This document shows, one piece after another, positions 18,110-28,035 of a stretch of DNA of 64,000 nucleotides. The notes under the pieces were generated by a model that had not been told where the DNA came from, made no database searches, and was given only the letters and a program-made list of their open reading frames with translations. The stretch is taken from contig NZ_MCWZ01000014.1 of assembly GCF_002877365.1 (NCBI RefSeq), positions 20,127 through 84,126 on the forward strand, written 5' to 3'. Position 1 is the stretch's first letter. Each line of letters begins with the position of its first letter. Position numbers and translations under genes: made by a program. Source of the stretch: Vibrio sp. 10N.261.55.A7 (GTDB lineage Bacteria > Pseudomonadota > Gammaproteobacteria > Enterobacterales > Vibrionaceae).

Positions 18110-19402
18110 TTATGCCTCTTGGGCAAGGATAGCGAAACAGCGATCCGCGGCCTCTAGTGTTGCCTCAAGTTCTTTTGTATCGTGAGCTAACGATAGGAAG
18201 CTTGCTTCAAATGCTGAAGGCGCAAGGTAAACACCGTGTTTAATCATTAGGTGGAAGAAGCGCTTAAAGCGGTCAATATCGCATTTAGTCACATCTTCGT
18301 AGCACGTAATACTCTCTTGCTCTGTAAAGAAGAAGCCGAACATCCCACCCACTTGATTGACCGCTAATGGAATACCGTGTTTATCTGCAAGTGATTTAAA
18401 ACCGTTAGCGATGTATTTGGTTTTATCCGCGAGACGCTTTTCGTTACCTTCTTCTTTTAACAAGTTAAGACAAGCTAAGCCTGCCGCCATTGCTACCGGA
18501 TTTCCAGATAATGTACCCGCTTGGTATACAGGACCCGTTGGTGCGATGTGCTGCATGACTTCTTTAGAACCGCCGAAAGCACCGACAGGCATGCCACCGC
18601 CAATGACTTTACCTAACGTTGTTAAATCGGGTTTGATGTTGTAATGCGCTTGAGCGCCGCCTAATGCCACGCGAAAACCTGTCATGACTTCATCAAAAAT
18701 AAGTAACGCACCTTCTTGATCACAAATTTCACGTAGCCCTTCATGGAAGCCTTCCACAGGAGGAATGCAGTTCATGTTGCCCGCGACAGGCTCAACGATA
18801 ATACAAGCGATTTCGCCTTTATTCGCTGCGAAGAGTTCACGAACAGAATCTAGGTTGTTAAATGCAGCGGTAAGAGTGTGCTTCGCAAAATCTTCAGGTA
18901 CGCCAGGAGAGCTTGGTTGACCAAGTGTTAATGCACCTGAGCCGGCTTTAACTAACAAGCTGTCAGCGTGACCATGGTAACAGCCTTCAAACTTCAAGAT
19001 TTTGTCGCGACCTGTGTAACCACGAGCCAGGCGGATTGCGCTCATCGTTGCTTCCGTACCAGAGCTCACCATGCGCAGTTGCTCCATTGATGGAACCAGT
19101 TCTGATACAAGCTCAGCCATGTTGATTTCGGTTTCAGTCGGCGCACCGAAGCTTAGGCCACGTTGAGCAGCTTCGATAACCGCATCGCGAATTACACCAT
19201 GGTTGTGACCGAGAATCATTGGTCCCCAAGAACCGACGTAGTCGATATACGCTTTGCCGTCAGCATCAAAAATCAAAGGACCATCTGCTCGTTCAACAAA
19301 AATTGGAGAACCGCCAACACCGTTGAAAGCGCGAACGGGAGAGTTCACCCCTCCAGGGATAGTCTGTTGAGCTTTTTGATAAAGTTCTGCTGATTTGGTC
19401 AT
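18110..19402 (-). CDS. hemL: Glutamate-1-semialdehyde 2,1-aminomutase
   Basis: A 430-residue PLP enzyme converting glutamate-1-semialdehyde to 5-aminolevulinate, the second committed step of C5-pathway tetrapyrrole synthesis. The start [26 protein letters not shown] is typical. The PLP lysine is in [18 protein letters not shown] (about Lys265). [12 protein letters not shown] and [11 protein letters not shown] carry cofactor-binding residues. Length equals the family norm (about 426-432). It stands alone, divergent from erpA, so haem precursor synthesis and Fe-S delivery share one promoter region. Confidence 0.97.
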   Translation of the reverse strand: MTKSAELYQKAQQTIPGGVNSPVRAFNGVGGSPIFVERADGPLIFDADGKAYIDYVGSWGPMILGHNHGVIRDAVIEAAQRGLSFGAPTETEINMAELVSELVPSMEQLRMVSSGTEATMSAIRLARGYTGRDKILKFEGCYHGHADSLLVKAGSGALTLGQPSSPGVPEDFAKHTLTAAFNNLDSVRELFAANKGEIACIIVEPVAGNMNCIPPVEGFHEGLREICDQEGALLIFDEVMTGFRVALGGAQAHYNIKPDLTTLGKVIGGGMPVGAFGGSKEVMQHIAPTGPVYQAGTLSGNPVAMAAGLACLNLLKEEGNEKRLADKTKYIANGFKSLADKHGIPLAVNQVGGMFGFFFTEQESITCYEDVTKCDIDRFKRFFHLMIKHGVYLAPSAFEASFLSLAHDTKELEATLEAADRCFAILAQEA

Positions 19403-19681
19403 CGGTACATCCTCGTTTGATTATTGGGACCAAGTGGTCTCGCATTGTACCGATCCGAGTAGGAACAAGAAATCTTTTGCTGAATTTTCTGCACCTTTTC
19501 ACATCTTAAACAGGTATATTGAGGACAAATTTAGTGAAAACTCGATTCCAAGCGAGGAATACTTGAACGAATAAGTCAGGTATTAGATAATCGATTCATT
19601 ATTAAAAAAGATACACCCATTTGCATTTCGTTTACGACATAATGAGCCGATGGGGATTTACACGAAGTAAGAGAGGTCGCC

Positions 19682-20023
19682 GTGAGCGAAGTAAATGTAC
19701 CATTGTCTTTTTCTGATGCAGCAGCAACACGTGTGCAAACGTTGATTTCAGAAGAAGAAAACCCAGAGCTAAAGCTACGTGTCTATATTACAGGCGGTGG
19801 TTGTAGTGGATTCCAATACGGCTTTACCTTTGATGAAAATGTTAATGATGGCGACACTACAATCGTTAATAGCGGAGTCACGTTAGTCGTTGACCCAATG
19901 AGCCTGCAATACTTAGTTGGTGGGGTCGTTGATTACACTGAAGGCTTAGAAGGTGCTCGATTCTTTATCGACAACCCGAATGCAACAACAACCTGTGGCT
20001 GCGGGGCTTCATTTAGCGTTTAG
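19682..20023 (+). CDS. erpA: A-type iron-sulfur carrier ErpA
   Basis: A 113-residue A-type carrier that transfers Fe-S clusters to apo-enzymes such as IspG/IspH. The three ligand cysteines are present: Cys41 ([11 protein letters not shown]) and Cys105/Cys107 (TTCGCGASF). The start is a GTG at 19682 preceded by GAGAGG. No upstream ATG fits, and the N terminus aligns with the 114-residue E. coli protein. It is divergent from hemL with a 279-bp gap in which I see no further gene. Confidence 0.95.
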   Translation: MSEVNVPLSFSDAAATRVQTLISEEENPELKLRVYITGGGCSGFQYGFTFDENVNDGDTTIVNSGVTLVVDPMSLQYLVGGVVDYTEGLEGARFFIDNPNATTTCGCGASFSV

Positions 20024-20124
20024 ACATTTTGCGTAATAAAAAACATTATAATGCAGTTAGGTTAGACACCTAGCTGCGCCCTGCGAATGAGGATGTATTG
20101 CGGGGAATACCAAAAGGAAGTTAT

Positions 20125-21228
20125 ATGGCTAGTTTTCCCGTCACGCGCTTTTTTTCTCAGCGTCCTTGGCTTGTGTCTCTCATTCTCATCATTCTCTTAA
20201 CATCATGGCTCGGTTTAGGCTCTCTTCAAGCAGAAGAGGGGAAAGCGAGCGAATCCAAACCAGTTATTCCTTTAGCTAAAGTGGTTTACCAAACCTTTAA
20301 AGCCGAAGACACGCCTAAGAAAATTGATCTTTATGGCCGAACAGCCCCAGATAAAAAAGCGCAAATTGGTGCCGAAATTGCGGGAAAAATTGATCGTTTA
20401 ATCGTCCGTAAAGGTGGCTCGGTTAAGAAAGGTCAAGTTATTGCCTCTATTGATAAAGGCGATTTAGATATTCAACTTCAACGTGCGCAAGCCATGCTGA
20501 AAGTTCGAGAGAAAGAATTTAACGCTGCAGAGTCTTTGAAAAGTAGAGGCCTTCAGGGAGAAGTTGCCTACGCTACTGCGCAAGCATCTCTCATAGAAGC
20601 AAAAGCGAACGTGAGCAATGTCAAAGTGGCCCTATCAAATACTCAGGTCACTGCCCCTTTCTCCGGTATCGTTGATCACCTGTTTATTGAGCAAGGTGAT
20701 TTTGTTGGCATCGGTGATCCTGTTGCTAAGGTTATCGATCTCAACAAGTTAGTGATTGAAGCGGATATCAGTGAGCGACATATTCAGAAATTAGTTGCAA
20801 ACCAAACGGCTCAAATCCGCTTCATTGATGGCTCTATCGTCGAAGGGACACTGCGATATATTTCCCGTGTTTCTTCCATTTCGACAAATACCTTTCCTAT
20901 TGAAATTGAGATCCCGAACCCTAAACAACGCATTCCTGCGGGTATCAGTGCAGAAGTCGAGTTGACGTTAAACCAACAGCTTGCCGTTAAGGTTACTCCT
21001 GCAATGTTGGCACTTGATGCCGTTGGGAACCTAGGGGTGAAAACTCTTGCTGACGACGTTGTTAAGTTCATTCCTATTCAATTGGTTAAAGCAGAACAAG
21101 ATGGTGTTTGGCTGTCTGGTCTAGGGAATGAAGTGAAGATCATTACTGTGGGGCAAGGTTTTGTGCGTGATGGTGATTCAGTCGAGGCGGTTGAGTTTAA
21201 TCCTCAAGAATCGTCGCAGCAGCTTTAG
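20125..21228 (+). CDS. RND efflux periplasmic adaptor (membrane fusion protein)
   Basis: A 367-residue adaptor that links the inner-membrane pump to an outer-membrane channel. The N-terminal hydrophobic segment (about 15-33) ends in a possible signal cleavage site near LQAEE, with no lipobox Cys. Then come the first lipoyl half (IGAEIAGKIDRLIVRKGGSVKKGQVIA), an alpha-hairpin (about 115-165), the second lipoyl half (TQVTAPFSGIVDHLFIEQGDFV) and beta-barrel/MP domains. The ATG at 20125 with AAGGAAG upstream is chosen. An upstream in-frame TTG would add nine residues without a ribosome binding site. The RND gene starts 9 bp later. Confidence 0.9.
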   Translation: MASFPVTRFFSQRPWLVSLILIILLTSWLGLGSLQAEEGKASESKPVIPLAKVVYQTFKAEDTPKKIDLYGRTAPDKKAQIGAEIAGKIDRLIVRKGGSVKKGQVIASIDKGDLDIQLQRAQAMLKVREKEFNAAESLKSRGLQGEVAYATAQASLIEAKANVSNVKVALSNTQVTAPFSGIVDHLFIEQGDFVGIGDPVAKVIDLNKLVIEADISERHIQKLVANQTAQIRFIDGSIVEGTLRYISRVSSISTNTFPIEIEIPNPKQRIPAGISAEVELTLNQQLAVKVTPAMLALDAVGNLGVKTLADDVVKFIPIQLVKAEQDGVWLSGLGNEVKIITVGQGFVRDGDSVEAVEFNPQESSQQL

Positions 21229-21237
21229 GAGTTACGT

Positions 21238-24200
21238 ATGTATGCACTAATAGATGCTGCGTTGTCTCGAACGCGAACGATGATGAGCCTGCTGATTTTG
21301 ATATTGATCGCTGGCGCTGGTACTTACGTCACTATCCCAAAGGAATCGAGTCCAGATATTACGATTCCAATTATTTATGTCTCAATCGGTCACCAAGGGA
21401 TTTCTCCATCCGATGCAGAGCGATTGCTTGTTAGGCCGATAGAGCAAGAGCTAAGAGCAATTGAAGGCGTGAAAGAGATGACCTCTGTTGCGTCTGAAGG
21501 GCATGGATCCGTCACGCTTGAATTCAATGTGGGTGCGGATTTAAGTAAGGCAATGGCCGATGTTCGCGATGCTGTGGATCTCGCTAAACCGAAGTTACCC
21601 GCTGACAGTGATGAGCCTACGGTCAATGAAGTGACACTGGCGTCTGAAGAGCCGGCCTTGTCCGTTGTGCTTTACGGTACGGTTCCAGAGCGGACGATCG
21701 TTCAAATAAGCCGTCAGATTCGCGACAAATTAGAAAGCTATCGCCAAGTTCTTGAAGTCGATATTGCAGGCGATCGCGATGACATCGTTGAAATCATCGT
21801 TGATCCTCTGTTGATGGAAAGCTATGGACTTGATCAAGCGGATATCTACAATCTAATTGCACTTAATAACAAAGTCGTTGCTGCGGGCTTTGTTGACACA
21901 GGCTATGGGCGATTCTCGGTAAAAGTACCTTCTGTCTTTGATTCATTAAAAGATGTTTTGGAGTTGCCTGTTAAGGTCGATGGCAAACAAGTCATTACCT
22001 TCGGTGATGTCGCAACGGTCAGACGAGCATTTAGAGATCCAGAGAGCTTTGCCCGACTGGATGGTAAATCAGCGGTTGTTCTCGACGTCAAAAAGCGTGC
22101 GGGTGAGAACATCATTGATACCGTGGCGTTAGTGAAAACAGTACTTGCTGAAGCACAAAATCGTTCTGAGTGGCCAAACAACCTCTTGGTCAAATACACG
22201 TGGGATCAATCAAAAGACGTTAAGCAGATGCTTAATGATCTTCAAAACAATATTCTGTCCGCCATTATTTTGGTTGTTATTGTGATCATTGCGATTCTGG
22301 GGGTTCGTACAGCACTGCTCGTCGGGATCTCCATACCAGGATCATTTTTAACCGGGTTGTTGGTGCTATCGCTATTTGGGTTGACGGTCAACATCGTTGT
22401 TCTTTTCTCGTTAATCATGGCCGTTGGTATGTTGGTTGACGGAGCCATTGTTGTCACAGAGTTTGCCGATAGGAGAATGCAGGAAGGAACACCCCGAAGA
22501 CAAGCATATCGAGACGCCGCTAAGCGTATGGCCTGGCCCATTATTGCTTCAACGGCAACGACATTAGCAGCGTTTGCTCCACTGTTGTTCTGGCCCGGCA
22601 TCACCGGCGAGTTTATGAAGTACTTGCCGTTGACTTTGATTGCCACACTGGCGGCTTCATTGGTGATGGCATTGTTGTTTGTGCCAGTACTTGGTGGGTT
22701 GATAGGTAAGCCGCAAAATGTCACTAGTGCTAATCGCGCCAAAATGGTTGCCTTACATGATGGTAACTTTGAGAAAGCGGAAGGGCTGACCAAGCTTTAT
22801 TATCAGACTCTAGCGGTGGCGATTAAACACCCATTGAAGATTTTACTGGGTGCGATTGTGATTTCAATTGGGGTTGGCTTTACCTATGCAAAAGCGGGCT
22901 TAGGTGCTGAATTTTTCCCTGAAGTGGATCCCCCTTTCTTTACTGTAAAAGTACGCTCATTTGGTGATCTCTCTATCAATGAAAAAGACGTCATTATGAA
23001 AGAGATCGAAAACGTCATGCTCGATCATGATGAATTTGAAAGTGTGTACACCAAAACGGGTGGTGATGAAGAAATCGGTCAGATTCAGATCACTCCTGTC
23101 GATTGGCAGTACCGACGCCGTGTGAAAGACATCATTGAGGAGCTGAAGCAAACGACAGATAAATTTGCTGGTGTGGAGATAGAGTTCAAGTTTCCGGATG
23201 CAGGGCCACCTGTTGAGCACGACCTCGTGATTGAAATGTCGGCTCGTATACCCGATAACCTCGACGCAGCCGCTAAAATGGTTCGCCATTGGGCTGATAA
23301 TAACCCTGCCTTTACGAATATCAGTGATACCTCAAGTAAAGAGGGGATTGATTGGCGAATCGACATCCGTCGAGATGATGCCTCTCGTTTTGCTGCGGAT
23401 GCTACTTTGGTGGGTAATACGGTTCAATTTGTGACTAACGGGTTGAAGATTGGTGACTACCTGCCTGATGATGCAAATGAAGAAGTGGATATCCTTGTTC
23501 GCTATCCAGAAGATAAGCGAGATATAGGGCGTTTTGATCAGCTCAGGGTAAAAACGGCCGCAGGTTTGGTGCCAATTACAAACTTCGCTCAGATTGTCCC
23601 TGATCATAAGCAAGATACTATTCGACGGATTGATGGGCATCGAGTCATCAATATTATGGCAGATATTGGTGAAGGCTATAACCTAGCGCTTGAGCTGCCT
23701 AAGATTCAGCAAGCGATTAGCGAGCTTGGTCTACCAAGCGAGGTTGAGTTTAAAATCCGTGGTCAAAATGAAGAGCAAGATGAATCATCCGCTTTCCTAC
23801 AAAGTGCCTTTATGGTGGCTCTTGCGGTCATGGCGCTGATTCTGGTCACTCAGTTTAATAGCTTCTATCAAGCTTTTCTGATTCTCAGTGCCGTGCTGTT
23901 TTCGACGGTGGGTGTGTTTGCTGGGCTACTGATCTTCCAGAAACCATTTGGTATCGTTATGTCAGGGATTGGTGTGATTGCGCTTGCTGGTATTGTTGTC
24001 AATAACAACATCGTATTGATTGATACCTTTAATCAGCTCGTTAAGCGTGGTTTAAGCCGACAAGAGGCGATTCTAAGAACGGGCGTTCAACGTTTGCGTC
24101 CTGTTTTACTGACAACCGTTACGACCATCTTGGGCCTACTACCGATGGTGCTGGAGATGAACATAGATCTCATCAACCAAAAAGTAGAGTTTGGTGCACC

Positions 24201-24372
24201 TAGCACTCAATGGTGGTCTCAGCTAGCTACAGCCGTTGCTGGTGGTTTGGCGTTTGCAACCGTGCTGACTCTGGTTCTTACGCCCTGCTTATTGATGTTA
24301 GGTAAAAAGCACAAGCTCGAAGAGAATGAGGTTGTCGGTAAGCTTGATGAAGTTAACAAGAGCCCTAGCTAA
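21238..24372 (+). CDS. RND-family efflux pump, inner-membrane transporter
   Basis: A 1044-residue proton-driven pump with the RND duplication: TM1 at 14-30, a large periplasmic loop, a TM2-6 block (about 340-490), a second loop, and a TM8-12 block from about 860. The TM4 motif is GMLVDGAIVVTEF (Asp401), with Gly where AcrB-type pumps carry the second Asp. TM10 holds GIVVNNNIVLIDTF. This pattern is seen in HAE-1-like pumps of less-studied subgroups. Substrates cannot be told. No TolC-type gene is adjacent, so a TolC encoded elsewhere is probably shared. An efficient terminator follows. Confidence 0.92.
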   Translation: MYALIDAALSRTRTMMSLLILILIAGAGTYVTIPKESSPDITIPIIYVSIGHQGISPSDAERLLVRPIEQELRAIEGVKEMTSVASEGHGSVTLEFNVGADLSKAMADVRDAVDLAKPKLPADSDEPTVNEVTLASEEPALSVVLYGTVPERTIVQISRQIRDKLESYRQVLEVDIAGDRDDIVEIIVDPLLMESYGLDQADIYNLIALNNKVVAAGFVDTGYGRFSVKVPSVFDSLKDVLELPVKVDGKQVITFGDVATVRRAFRDPESFARLDGKSAVVLDVKKRAGENIIDTVALVKTVLAEAQNRSEWPNNLLVKYTWDQSKDVKQMLNDLQNNILSAIILVVIVIIAILGVRTALLVGISIPGSFLTGLLVLSLFGLTVNIVVLFSLIMAVGMLVDGAIVVTEFADRRMQEGTPRRQAYRDAAKRMAWPIIASTATTLAAFAPLLFWPGITGEFMKYLPLTLIATLAASLVMALLFVPVLGGLIGKPQNVTSANRAKMVALHDGNFEKAEGLTKLYYQTLAVAIKHPLKILLGAIVISIGVGFTYAKAGLGAEFFPEVDPPFFTVKVRSFGDLSINEKDVIMKEIENVMLDHDEFESVYTKTGGDEEIGQIQITPVDWQYRRRVKDIIEELKQTTDKFAGVEIEFKFPDAGPPVEHDLVIEMSARIPDNLDAAAKMVRHWADNNPAFTNISDTSSKEGIDWRIDIRRDDASRFAADATLVGNTVQFVTNGLKIGDYLPDDANEEVDILVRYPEDKRDIGRFDQLRVKTAAGLVPITNFAQIVPDHKQDTIRRIDGHRVINIMADIGEGYNLALELPKIQQAISELGLPSEVEFKIRGQNEEQDESSAFLQSAFMVALAVMALILVTQFNSFYQAFLILSAVLFSTVGVFAGLLIFQKPFGIVMSGIGVIALAGIVVNNNIVLIDTFNQLVKRGLSRQEAILRTGVQRLRPVLLTTVTTILGLLPMVLEMNIDLINQKVEFGAPSTQWWSQLATAVAGGLAFATVLTLVLTPCLLMLGKKHKLEENEVVGKLDEVNKSPS

Positions 24373-24410
24373 CTTCCCTTGAGAAGACGATGTTAGACTG
24401 CTTAATAGTA

Positions 24411-24438
24411 AAAATGCCCATCTCAGATGGGCATTTTT
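24411..24438 (+). terminator. Terminator of the RND operon
   Basis: An 11-bp stem (AATGCCCATCT/AGATGGGCATT) with a tiny loop, then TTTTTG, 39 bp after the RND stop. Confidence 0.92.
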
Positions 24439-24561
24439 GTATTAGAACATTGTGGATTATTCGATGGTGAGCTGATGCCTCAACTCGCAGTCGTCAATTG
24501 AATTCGCAATTCATTCTAAAGAAGCTCTTATTTGTGAGCACTTCTTGATTAATGGCTCAAG

Positions 24562-25854
24562 TTAAGGCTTCGAATAGAGCAGTTCACTGTATCGCTCTAG
24601 TCTGTCTAAACGTATTTTAGAGTTAGCAATAAACGTTTCTTTGTCTTGCCCAGTGAGAGACTTCGACTGAGGCAATTTAACGGTTCGAGCATTTTTATGT
24701 ACGCCATTAACAAGGAATTCGTAATGAAGATGAGGGCCTGTCACTCGTCCGGTGCCCCCTAACGTACCAATGGTTTGTCCTTGTTTAACACGATCGCCGG
24801 TTTTCACTTTACGCTTACTGAGGTGAAGATACTTGGTGATGTAGGTATTGCTGTGGCGGATGAATACATAGTTGCCGTTAAATTGGTTGTAACTGGATTT
24901 CTGCACGATACCATCACCTGCGGCCCAGATAGGAGTACCAACAGGGGCGGCATAGTCAGTGCCCCTATGGGCTCTAACTTTCCCTGTTACTGGGTGGCGC
25001 CGAGTAGGGTTAAAGTTTGAAGTGACACGTCTAAAGTCAACAGGTGAGCGTAGAAAGGCTTTTTTCATTGCTCGTCCATTTTCGTCAAAATAGCTGCCTG
25101 TTTTATCGTCTAAGATGGCAGTGAACGTATCGCCTTGGTTACTAAAAATAGCGGCAATAATTTTGCCTCGACCGATCACTTCTCCTTCAACGACCTGCTC
25201 TTGGTAGAGCATTTTGAATTGATCACCACTTCGTATATCCAACGCGAAATCGATATCCCATCCAAAGATACCTGCCAGTTCCATTATTTGGTTTGCTGTT
25301 AACCCAGCATTTATGCCTGCATTCCAGAAATTAGAGGTAATTTCAGCTTCTGCATAGTTGTATTGGTATTGAAGTTCTTTTTTATCCAGTGTGGAGGTGA
25401 ACCCGTCATTGGTTTTCGAGATGATAAACGTTTCGTAAGCACTGAGCTTGCGTTTGAGTTGAATCAAATCATTATTTTCATCGAATCCGAACTGGAAAAC
25501 ATCGCCTGGCTTTATGCGAGTAAGCTGGTTCTTAATGTCGTCGTTGGTGGTGGTCAACTGATAGAGCAAGCGAGACGATAGGCCGAGTCGTTGAAATAGA
25601 ATAGCGGCGCTTTCACCTGAACCAATGGTGTGTTTCTCCCAACGTAACCCTGCAAGAGGTGAAATTGTCACACCTGGAGACAGCGCTTCTGCGTTGATGG
25701 TCAGCGGGTAGTGTCGACCTATTTCATAAGTACTCTTTTCTTGGCGAAGCTCTTTGGGGTCAGGAAGAAAAAAGAGTGCAATGGTGATTACTGCACTAAA
25801 AAAGACAATAAGAGCACGGTGAACCCAAGGTAGACGATTAAAAATAGACAGCAT
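24562..25854 (-). CDS. Membrane-anchored M23 peptidoglycan DD-endopeptidase
   Basis: A 430-residue zinc endopeptidase that cuts D-Ala-mDAP crosslinks so the wall can expand. An N-terminal signal anchor (about 13-30) is followed by an OapA/LysM-like region (about 65-145), a middle domain, and the M23 (LytM) domain. Zinc ligands are visible: His296 and Asp300 (HRGTDYAAPVGTP), and His377 in HLHYEF with His375 as the general base. The order matches MepM/YebA and the V. cholerae Shy endopeptidases. By position it is the VC0630 (ShyC-type) homolog, from memory. It is divergent from tyrS. Confidence 0.9.
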   Translation of the reverse strand: MLSIFNRLPWVHRALIVFFSAVITIALFFLPDPKELRQEKSTYEIGRHYPLTINAEALSPGVTISPLAGLRWEKHTIGSGESAAILFQRLGLSSRLLYQLTTTNDDIKNQLTRIKPGDVFQFGFDENNDLIQLKRKLSAYETFIISKTNDGFTSTLDKKELQYQYNYAEAEITSNFWNAGINAGLTANQIMELAGIFGWDIDFALDIRSGDQFKMLYQEQVVEGEVIGRGKIIAAIFSNQGDTFTAILDDKTGSYFDENGRAMKKAFLRSPVDFRRVTSNFNPTRRHPVTGKVRAHRGTDYAAPVGTPIWAAGDGIVQKSSYNQFNGNYVFIRHSNTYITKYLHLSKRKVKTGDRVKQGQTIGTLGGTGRVTGPHLHYEFLVNGVHKNARTVKLPQSKSLTGQDKETFIANSKIRLDRLERYSELLYSKP

Positions 25855-25983
25855 TTTAGCGTTCGTTCTATAAAAGTTAATAAAATAGCTAGCCGTTTAG
25901 TCTAACTGGTTTCAAAAAACATCGCTATTCGAGTAAGATGGCAAACTATAAAATTTTTGCCAAATCTGTGGGAGTGAACAAGA

Positions 25984-27171
25984 ATGGCGAGTATCGAAGC
26001 TGCATTGGCAGAGATTAAACGTGGTGTTGACGAATTAATTCCAGAAGAAGAGCTCATTGCGAAGCTAAAAGAGAACCGACCTCTAAGAATTAAACTGGGT
26101 GCTGATCCAACAGCGCCTGATATCCACCTAGGCCATACAGTGATCTTGAATAAGCTTCGTGCTTTCCAAGAACTAGGCCATGATGTGACGTTCCTTATTG
26201 GTGATTTCACTGGCATGGTTGGCGACCCAACAGGTAAAAATACCACGCGTCCACCACTGACTCGTGAAGACGTACTCCGCAACGCTGAGACGTATAAAGA
26301 GCAGGTATTTAAGATTCTAGACCCTGCGAAAACCAAGATTCAATTCAACTCTGAATGGTTATCTGAATTGGGTGCAGAAGGTATGATTCGCCTTGCCGCT
26401 AATCAAACAGTTGCTCGTATGCTTGAGCGTGATGATTTTAAGAAGCGTTACTCTGGCGGGCAACCAATTGCCATTCACGAATTTATGTATCCGTTATTGC
26501 AAGGCTATGATTCTGTTGCAATGGAAACAGACGTTGAGCTAGGCGGAACAGACCAAAAATTCAACCTTTTGATGGGACGTGAATTGCAAAAGGGTCATGG
26601 TCAAAAGCCACAAGTGGTATTGACTATGCCTTTGCTCGTTGGTCTTGATGGCGAGAAGAAGATGTCTAAGTCTGCGCACAATTACATTGGTGTGAGTGAA
26701 GCACCAAGTGAAATGTTCGGTAAGATCATGTCTATCTCAGATGTTCTTATGTGGAGCTACTACGAGTTATTGTCATTCCGTCCACTTGAAGAGATTGCTC
26801 AATTTAAAGCGGATGTTGAAGCAGGCAAAAACCCTCGTGATGTTAAAGTGCTTCTAGCGAAAGAGATCATTGCACGTTTCCACTCAGAAGCGGATGCTGA
26901 TGCGGCAGAGCAAGAATTTGTTAATCGTTTTGCAAAGAATCAAATTCCAGATGATATGCCAGAGTTTACTTTTGACGCGGGCCTTCCTGTTAGCAACATT
27001 CTGAAAGAGGCGGGTTTGTGTGCATCTACGTCGGAAGCGATGCGCATGGTGAAGCAAGGCGCGGCTAAGATTGAAGGTGAGAAAGTAGCTGATGCGAAAT
27101 TTGCACCTGAATCAGGAACCTATGTATTCCAAGTTGGTAAGCGTAAATTTGCTCGAATCACCATTGCTTAA
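25984..27171 (+). CDS. tyrS: Tyrosyl-tRNA synthetase
   Basis: A 395-residue class I synthetase. The HIGH motif is HLGH (48-51) and KMSKS is exact at 226-230. Tyrosine pocket residues occur in QGYDSV and [12 protein letters not shown]-terminal S4 RNA-binding domain runs from about 335 to 395 ([29 protein letters not shown]). Its length and motifs place it in the TyrRS subtype of about 395 residues (Haemophilus-like) rather than the E. coli subtype of 424. Many vibrios carry a second tyrS elsewhere. The ATG at 25984 is preceded by GGGAG. A terminator follows directly. Confidence 0.96.
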   Translation: MASIEAALAEIKRGVDELIPEEELIAKLKENRPLRIKLGADPTAPDIHLGHTVILNKLRAFQELGHDVTFLIGDFTGMVGDPTGKNTTRPPLTREDVLRNAETYKEQVFKILDPAKTKIQFNSEWLSELGAEGMIRLAANQTVARMLERDDFKKRYSGGQPIAIHEFMYPLLQGYDSVAMETDVELGGTDQKFNLLMGRELQKGHGQKPQVVLTMPLLVGLDGEKKMSKSAHNYIGVSEAPSEMFGKIMSISDVLMWSYYELLSFRPLEEIAQFKADVEAGKNPRDVKVLLAKEIIARFHSEADADAAEQEFVNRFAKNQIPDDMPEFTFDAGLPVSNILKEAGLCASTSEAMRMVKQGAAKIEGEKVADAKFAPESGTYVFQVGKRKFARITIA

Positions 27172-27203
27172 TAGCATAACTATTGAGTGAACATAGAAAC
27201 ACC

Positions 27204-27228
27204 AAAAAGCACCTTAGGGTGCTTTTTT
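27204..27228. terminator. Shared bidirectional terminator
   Basis: AAAAAGCACC/GGGTGCTTTTT with a 3-nt loop ends tyrS transcription. It also overlaps the last codons and stop (27214-27216) of the convergent DUF454 gene. Confidence 0.9.
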
Positions 27229-27630
27229 TATGTGTGTTTTAAAGCGTAAGATAAACCAAGTCTCAAATACCAAAAGGGCTGCGATGGCGTATTGCCAATG
27301 TGTCCCGTACGCGATGAAATAGAAAACACCACCCATTGAAAGCCATATCATTAAGAGAGACTGCACTTTTTCTTTCGGTGTTAACCCTTCATTGCCTTTT
27401 AACCGCCTTGCGATAGGGCCTAGTCGAGGGTGCTTAAGAAGCCACTGCTGAAATTTCGGAGAGGCGACACCAAAGCAATATAACGCCAACAAAATAAATG
27501 GCACCGTTGGAAGCAGGGGAACCGTCACTCCAATCATACCCAAGATGACACAGGTCCAGCCAACGCATATATAGCCTTTTCGTTTTATGTATTGTTTTGA
27601 AAATGGACGACATTTTCCTTTGTTATTCAT
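27214..27630 (-). CDS. DUF454 (YbaN-like) inner-membrane protein
   Basis: A 138-residue membrane protein of unknown function. After a basic head (about 1-20) come two close hydrophobic segments with the family signature VTVPLLPTVPFILLALYCFGVASPKF, then a cytoplasmic stretch (HPRLGPIARRLKGNEGLTPKEK) and two further helices. The ATG at 27630 lacks a clear ribosome binding site. Translation could start later, but the N-terminal family signature would still be included. The C terminus (KKAP) is encoded by the arm of the tyrS terminator. It is divergent from the mgtE leader. Compared with V. cholerae as I recall it, this gene and mgtE are extra between tyrS and dacB. Confidence 0.8.
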   Translation of the reverse strand: MNNKGKCRPFSKQYIKRKGYICVGWTCVILGMIGVTVPLLPTVPFILLALYCFGVASPKFQQWLLKHPRLGPIARRLKGNEGLTPKEKVQSLLMIWLSMGGVFYFIAYGTHWQYAIAALLVFETWFILRFKTHIKKAP

Positions 27631-27721
27631 ACATGAACCAACTGATTTTATTGTTATCTATAGATTATTGGTTAAGGCCATTGAGAAGGGCAAGTAATTA
27701 ACACAAATAGGCGAAATTTAG

Positions 27722-27750
27722 CTGATCTGATCTTTTAGATTTGGTAGTAT
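27722..27750 (+). promoter_or_regulatory. Predicted promoter of the mgtE leader
   Basis: CTGATC (27722-27727), a 17-bp spacer and TAGTAT (27745-27750), then an alternating GC discriminator. Transcription would begin near 27757. Confidence 0.4.
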
Positions 27751-27789
27751 GCGCGCGCTGCTATTACAGCAGTTCATTCGGAGATAACT

Positions 27790-27834
27790 ATGAACAATAC
27801 CGACCATCCTCCTAGTATGAAGGGAGAAGAGTAA
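27790..27834 (+). CDS. Leader peptide uORF1, 14 aa (MNNTDHPPSMKGEE)
   Basis: An ATG with GGAG six bases upstream (27780-27783), encoding 14 residues with an early Asp, a Pro-Pro pair and a Glu-Glu end before TAA. Acidic and proline residues near the N terminus are the features that destabilise translating ribosomes at low magnesium in Salmonella MgtL. Its placement before a magnesium-transporter-like gene makes a sensing role plausible. This is inference; expression is not shown. Confidence 0.5.
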   Translation: MNNTDHPPSMKGEE

Positions 27835-28011
27835 CCGCTCTGGTATTGTCGATCTTCGCCCCTACCTAGTGGTAGGGTATGCACCACCTTTTCCCTGTAT
27901 TTTTCTCCATTTCTTTCTAGACACCATAAGCTACATCACATTTGTGTTGTAGGGTTTGTGACGAATTTCATTCTAGCGCTATCGGCATTTTGCTTGGCAA
28001 TAGAGGTGAAA

Positions 28012-28035
28012 ATGATTTCAAACACTTATGCGTGA
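28012..28035 (+). CDS. Leader peptide uORF2, 7 aa (MISNTYA)
   Basis: An ATG preceded by GAGG at ideal spacing (28003-28006). Its TGA overlaps another ATG (28035) that opens a 20-codon frame crossing the mgtE start out of frame. The residues SNTY recur in the MgtE N terminus (MSNTYIE). It may be coincidental, but it could couple or compete with mgtE initiation. Confidence 0.35.
   Translation: MISNTYA

Noticed and set aside
22242..22793. A 183-codon frame antisense to the RND pump membrane block
   Set aside because: It mirrors the TM-coding region, has no ribosome binding site, and its composition reflects reverse-complemented hydrophobic codons.
27794..27890. Assigning the mgtE leader to a known M-box or yybP-ykoY riboswitch
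   Set aside because: The conserved cores of those classes, as I know them, are not visible; a covariance-model search would decide.
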